Part shown: piece after piece, positions 35,872 to 40,165 of the stretch | How positions within the stretch are numbered: the first letter of the stretch is position 1 | Layout of the letters: every line of letters begins with the position of its first letter | Assembly (NCBI GenBank): GCA_938035945.1 | Contig: CALHOU010000084.1 | Location: forward strand, 1 to 40,165 | DNA length: 40,165 nt | Source of the DNA: an uncultured Granulosicoccaceae bacterium | GTDB taxonomy: Bacteria > Pseudomonadota > Gammaproteobacteria > Granulosicoccales > Granulosicoccaceae | Direction: 5' to 3' | Translations under genes and position numbers: made by a program | Notes under the pieces: model-generated | The model's input: only the letters and a program-made list of their open reading frames with translations | Databases searched by the model: none | What the model was told of the DNA's origin: nothing

Positions 35872-36639
35872 TTACTTCAAATCCAAGGCATCACTCATGA
35901 TAACCGCACTCATACCACCATCAACAATAATGTCTTGGCCTTTTACCCAACGGCTCTGATCAGATGCTAGAAAAATGATTACGTCGGCTATTTCATCTGG
36001 TTCACCTGCTCTACCCACACGCGCAACATTTTTTGCAACGCGTTCACCAAAGGCTTTATGAAAGTCTTGCAAAATACCAGTACTCACAGCTGCGGGACTG
36101 ACCGAGTTAATACGTAAGCCGCGCGCTAGCAATTGTTCTGTCTGAGCCATGGTCATAACGATGATGGCTTCCTTAGATAAATTGTATGCACGTGTTGGAT
36201 CAATGTTTCGTGCAGAAATAAATTCTGCAAGCATTGCTTGATCAAGCGACAACAGACTTTTAACTTCGTCTAAATTTTCCTTCCACTGACCTCCAGCGCG
36301 CGATGCCGTATTCACAATCGATGCACCATCGCTTAGCTTATCGAGCATACCTGTAAGAAACGTACGCAATCCAAAAAAATTAACTTGCAGGACTTTTTCC
36401 GCCAAACCCGCTCGGGGTGGAAGCCCGGCATTGTTTATCAATGCATCGTATGGCGCTTGGGCTGCATCGAGTGCTTCACGAATGGACACCTGATCGCTCA
36501 GATCGGTCTTAATCCAAAGATCAACTCCTGAGGCTGGCTCGTTAATATCGAAGGCGTGCACTGTGTGTCCAGCCTTGCTCAGCCGACTGGCAACCTCACT
36601 GCCGATACCGGTCGCGCCACCTGTTAGTGCTACTCGCAT
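35872..36639 (-). CDS. Short-chain dehydrogenase, coniferyl-alcohol-dehydrogenase-like
   Basis: A 255-residue classical SDR. The cofactor motif is TGGATGIG with an aspartate after the second strand (FDIN), favouring NAD over NADP. NAG is in INNAGLPP, the catalytic Ser in NTASRAGG, and Tyr-x-x-x-Lys in AYNLSK. Length and the insert between Ser and Tyr (WKENLDEVKSLLSLDQAMLAEF) match coniferyl-alcohol dehydrogenase/3-alpha-HSD-type SDRs. It is divergent from ligABC across 161 bp. Because ligABC cleaves protocatechuate from lignin-type aromatics, an aromatic-alcohol substrate is plausible, but other hydroxy compounds are possible. Confidence 0.8.
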   Translation of the reverse strand: MRVALTGGATGIGSEVASRLSKAGHTVHAFDINEPASGVDLWIKTDLSDQVSIREALDAAQAPYDALINNAGLPPRAGLAEKVLQVNFFGLRTFLTGMLDKLSDGASIVNTASRAGGQWKENLDEVKSLLSLDQAMLAEFISARNIDPTRAYNLSKEAIIVMTMAQTEQLLARGLRINSVSPAAVSTGILQDFHKAFGERVAKNVARVGRAGEPDEIADVIIFLASDQSRWVKGQDIIVDGGMSAVIMSDALDLK

Positions 36640-36800
36640 ACTCTATATTCCTATTAAACAGGACGGGTTCAGGCGCTTATCTAGGTGCTAAATGCGTTAA
36701 ACTGGACACATGATGTTGAGGCCTTAGCGTATTTTTACACGCGTAGTCCTCTAATGCACGAATTCTTCAAGACCCCTGAACTTTAAAATGCCGAATAACC

Positions 36801-38032
<1,232 letters not shown>

Positions 38033-38033
38033 G

Positions 38034-38990
38034 ATGGTAAAAATTGGAGTGGCAGGAGCGTACGGTGCTTTTGGATTAAAACACTTAGATGCGCTAGCCA
38101 ATATTGAAGATGCACAAGTCACTGCGGTTTTCGGTCCTAATGCAGAGAAAATAAATGCGTTGGCGTCTGAACGAAAAATCGCCAAAGCATGTACCGACTT
38201 TGATGATTTTCTTAGCCAAGATGTAGACGCGGTTATCTTATCTACCCCTACCCAATTGCATTGCGAGCAATCGGTCAAAGCCATGCGTGCCGGCAAACAC
38301 ACATTCAGCGAAATTCCGATGGCCGATAGTTTGAGCGATGCGGAAAAAATGGACGCGGCCCAGAAAGAGACAGGCGTTGTCGGTATGGTTGGCCACGTGC
38401 GTCGCTTTAATCCATCACACCAATGGATAAAAAATAAAATCGACGCTGGTGAATTTAATATTCAACAAATGGATGCGCAAACGTACTTTTTCCGTCGCAC
38501 CAATACCAATGCCAAAGGTGAAGCACGCAGCTGGACCGATCACCTGCTCTGGCACCATGCTTGTCACACCATTGATTTATTTTTATATCAAACCGGTGAA
38601 ATTCCGAGTGAAGTAATGGGCTTGCAAGGACCAGCTCACCCGGACTTGGGAATAGCCATGGATATGACCATCGGGCTAAAAACACCGAGTGGGAAGCTCT
38701 GCACCTTGTCACTATCTTTTAACAATGATGGCCCCTTTGGCTCCTTTTTTCGATACATTGGTGATAGCGGCACTTACATCGCTCGCTATGATGATTTGTT
38801 CGATGGCAAAGAACAGCCAATTGATTTGTCGGGTGTGGCGGTATCGAACAATGGTATCGAATTGATTGATCGAGAGTTTATCTCAGCCATTCAAGAAGGT
38901 CGGGAGCCGAACTCAAGTTTTGCACAAGGCTTAGCGGCTATGAAAGTAATGCAATTGTTAGAAGAGCAGATGGGCGTGCTCAAAGTGTAG
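38034..38990 (+). CDS. ligC: 4-carboxy-2-hydroxymuconate-6-semialdehyde dehydrogenase (Gfo/Idh/MocA family)
   Basis: A 318-residue NAD(P)-dependent oxidoreductase. The N-terminal Rossmann motif is GVAGAYGAFGLKHL, then the E(I)P motif FSEIPMADS, and the C-terminal Gfo/Idh substrate domain with SWTDHLLWHHACHTIDLFLYQ. It begins 2 bp after ligB, completing the ligABC order used for protocatechuate 4,5-cleavage. It oxidises the ring-opened semialdehyde to 2-pyrone-4,6-dicarboxylate. The next steps (ligI, ligU, ligJ, ligK) are not in this window. Confidence 0.92.
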   Translation: MVKIGVAGAYGAFGLKHLDALANIEDAQVTAVFGPNAEKINALASERKIAKACTDFDDFLSQDVDAVILSTPTQLHCEQSVKAMRAGKHTFSEIPMADSLSDAEKMDAAQKETGVVGMVGHVRRFNPSHQWIKNKIDAGEFNIQQMDAQTYFFRRTNTNAKGEARSWTDHLLWHHACHTIDLFLYQTGEIPSEVMGLQGPAHPDLGIAMDMTIGLKTPSGKLCTLSLSFNNDGPFGSFFRYIGDSGTYIARYDDLFDGKEQPIDLSGVAVSNNGIELIDREFISAIQEGREPNSSFAQGLAAMKVMQLLEEQMGVLKV

Positions 38991-38992
38991 AT

Positions 38993-39817
38993 TTACTGTG
39001 AGGACCTGCGCAACAGCGCTTCTATGGCTGCCCAATATAATCGATCAGTTTCACTGTCATCGGCATAACCAAAGTCACTGTGCATCGCACCGTCTAGACT
39101 TAGAAAGGTTTTCTTAGTGGGTAAGAGATCGTATACAGTCTTGCCTTGGCCAAATGGCACAACTTCGTCCGCTGTACCATGAATCACTAGTGTAGGAGCG
39201 TTAAATGTTTTGATCGTTTTATTCGTTTGAAATGCTGTATCCAGAAAGTTATTGGTATTTTTTAGCATGAGCCGAGTGAACCAAGATTGAGTATTTAACA
39301 TAGCGCGCGGGCTTTCAAACGGTGTTACCAGTATCACTGCATGAATTTTCTGATCTTGTACTAAATCAACAGCCACCGCAGAACCCAATGATCGACCCAA
39401 CACAACGATGTCCGCTGGTGCATAGCCCAATGTGTTGATAGCGTAGTTTAGCGCTGCGCGACTGTCTTTTGATATGCCCTTTGCAGTGGGAACACCTGAG
39501 CTATTCAGATAGCCACGATAACTCACACCCAGCACACTACTACCTAGTGAACGCAGTTTTTCCAACGCGCCAATGCGTTGATGGATATTGCCACCGTTAC
39601 CATGGAAATAAAGCGTTAATAGCTTTGATGTCGGGTTCGGCAGATGCAGCGCATAGATAGATTCGTTGTCATTGGTCGCAAACCTGACTTCCGCGATATC
39701 CAATGATGCCAAACGCTCTGAGCTAACTTGATGTTTAGCCTCCGGCCAAAACGTCACGCTCTCCACGGACACACAAGCGGACAAGCTCAGCGTAAACATT
39801 AAAACAATCATTCTCAC
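38993..39817 (-). CDS. Lipoprotein alpha/beta hydrolase (serine hydrolase, BAAT/S33-like)
   Basis: 274 residues from the chosen start. The N-terminus is a short lipoprotein signal (MFTLSLSACVS, lipobox LSAC). The alpha/beta-hydrolase domain has the oxyanion-side YFHGNGGNIHQRIG, the nucleophile elbow VLGRSLGSAVA, the acid in VIHGTADEVVPF and the catalytic His in DGAMHSDFGY. GTG at 39817 has AAGGA eight bases upstream; ATG 39811 is the alternative. The frame continues upstream to 39910, but that stretch precedes the signal peptide and is not expected to be translated. It is convergent with ligC. An envelope-bound esterase or peptidase-like function is likely; the substrate is unknown. Confidence 0.85.
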   Translation of the reverse strand: MRMIVLMFTLSLSACVSVESVTFWPEAKHQVSSERLASLDIAEVRFATNDNESIYALHLPNPTSKLLTLYFHGNGGNIHQRIGALEKLRSLGSSVLGVSYRGYLNSSGVPTAKGISKDSRAALNYAINTLGYAPADIVVLGRSLGSAVAVDLVQDQKIHAVILVTPFESPRAMLNTQSWFTRLMLKNTNNFLDTAFQTNKTIKTFNAPTLVIHGTADEVVPFGQGKTVYDLLPTKKTFLSLDGAMHSDFGYADDSETDRLYWAAIEALLRRSSQ

Positions 39818-39899
39818 GTAAAGCTTCCTTCTAAAAGAATTCCAAACTGGCTTACTTCGCTGCGGATAGCTAAGTCTTGCATCATTGCTCTGGAATCCC

Positions 39900-40165
39900 T
39901 TACCTACCACGATAATGCATAACGCCAGAATTGATCAGCTTGCGATTATGCACATCGATATACAACGCCACATGGTCATCTAAACGCGCGTTGAGCTTCG
40001 TTGTGCACCACGTACGCCGGGCTAGTCGATTGATCTTGTACCTCAGCATCGCCAGTGTGTGATTGATGCTAAACAGCGGGTCAAACTGAGTCTTTTTCAT
40101 TTCCCCTTGGCCAGTGACGCAACCTTTTATGCTTTTGTACTGCACATGCGTTGCGTCTGGGAAGT
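39900..40165 (-). mobile_element. Transposase C-terminal part, cut by the window edge
   Basis: The reverse strand is open from the right edge to a stop at 39900 (88 codons seen). The sequence DPLFSINHTLAMLRYKINRL, then ARRTWCTTK, ends with ALYIDVHNRKLI. This resembles the last part of IS1-type/IS1595-like DDE transposases, where NHT..MLR..INRL.RRTW.TTK and HN are common. The catalytic part would lie beyond the window, and no terminal inverted repeat can be fixed here. It may be a whole element or a domesticated fragment. Confidence 0.55.

Noticed and set aside
35774-35959. Forward 61-codon frame between proX and the SDR
   Set aside because: It overlaps the end of the SDR gene, has no ribosome site and shows no recognisable protein features.

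Overview
The window looks like a chromosomal piece of a marine gammaproteobacterium of moderate G+C. The main reasons are CsrA, a GlyGly-CTERM-like tail on a secreted Kelch protein, a ProXVW-type betaine/sulfonium importer, a DmdA-like methyltransferase and several N-methyl-amine genes. The genus cannot be fixed from the sequence; an Arenicella/Granulosicoccus-like lineage is only a guess. No rRNA, tRNA, CRISPR array or prophage was seen. A transposase C-terminus lies at the right edge, and a WGR-domain gene runs off the left edge.

Layout. (1) 1-1.4 kb: partial WGR/HEAT-like gene. (2) 1.55-4.3 kb: peroxide-stress operon fur/perR-like -> katG. A perfect 10-bp inverted repeat lies over a good sigma70 promoter, and the fur mRNA is probably leaderless. 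(3) 4.4-6.6 kb: a very small unrecognised ORF and a secreted Kelch/carbohydrate-binding protein. (4) 6.9-21.9 kb: an accessory catabolic island for amines and methylated amines. It holds a class III aminotransferase, an EamA exporter, an M24 hydrolase, two PhyH-type dioxygenases, an MttB-family methyltransferase in operon with a dimethylglycine/sarcosine dehydrogenase-like FAD-GcvT protein, two glutamine-synthetase-like gamma-glutamyl ligases, a cytochrome P450, a glutamine-amidotransferase-like hydrolase and a RidA protein. (5) 22-23.3 kb: csrA and a LysR regulator. (6) 23.3-28.1 kb: one compact operon for a succinate dehydrogenase/fumarate reductase-like complex (order B-D-C-A) followed by a split class I fumarase. 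(7) 28.2-29.9 kb: a decayed nuclease-like lipoprotein, a cupin and a nucleoside hydrolase. (8) 30-35.5 kb: proX-proV-proW(double permease)-dmdA-like operon. (9) 35.9-39 kb: a coniferyl-alcohol-dehydrogenase-like SDR, divergent from ligABC for protocatechuate 4,5-cleavage. (10) 39-40.2 kb: lipoprotein alpha/beta hydrolase and transposase fragment.

How the parts may work together (inference). Regions 4 and 8 contain three distinct types of methyl-removing enzyme: a corrinoid-type MttB homologue, a folate-linked oxidative demethylase and a DmdA-like folate methyltransferase. They also contain a substrate importer and gamma-glutamylation-style amine catabolism like the Pseudomonas Spu/Puu pathway. 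C4 products and pyruvate from regions 4 and 9 could feed the dedicated succinate -> fumarate -> malate module of region 6. The most promising undescribed material is the island at 6.9-21.9 kb and the SDH/fumarase operon, whose flavoprotein lacks the usual FAD-linking histidine.
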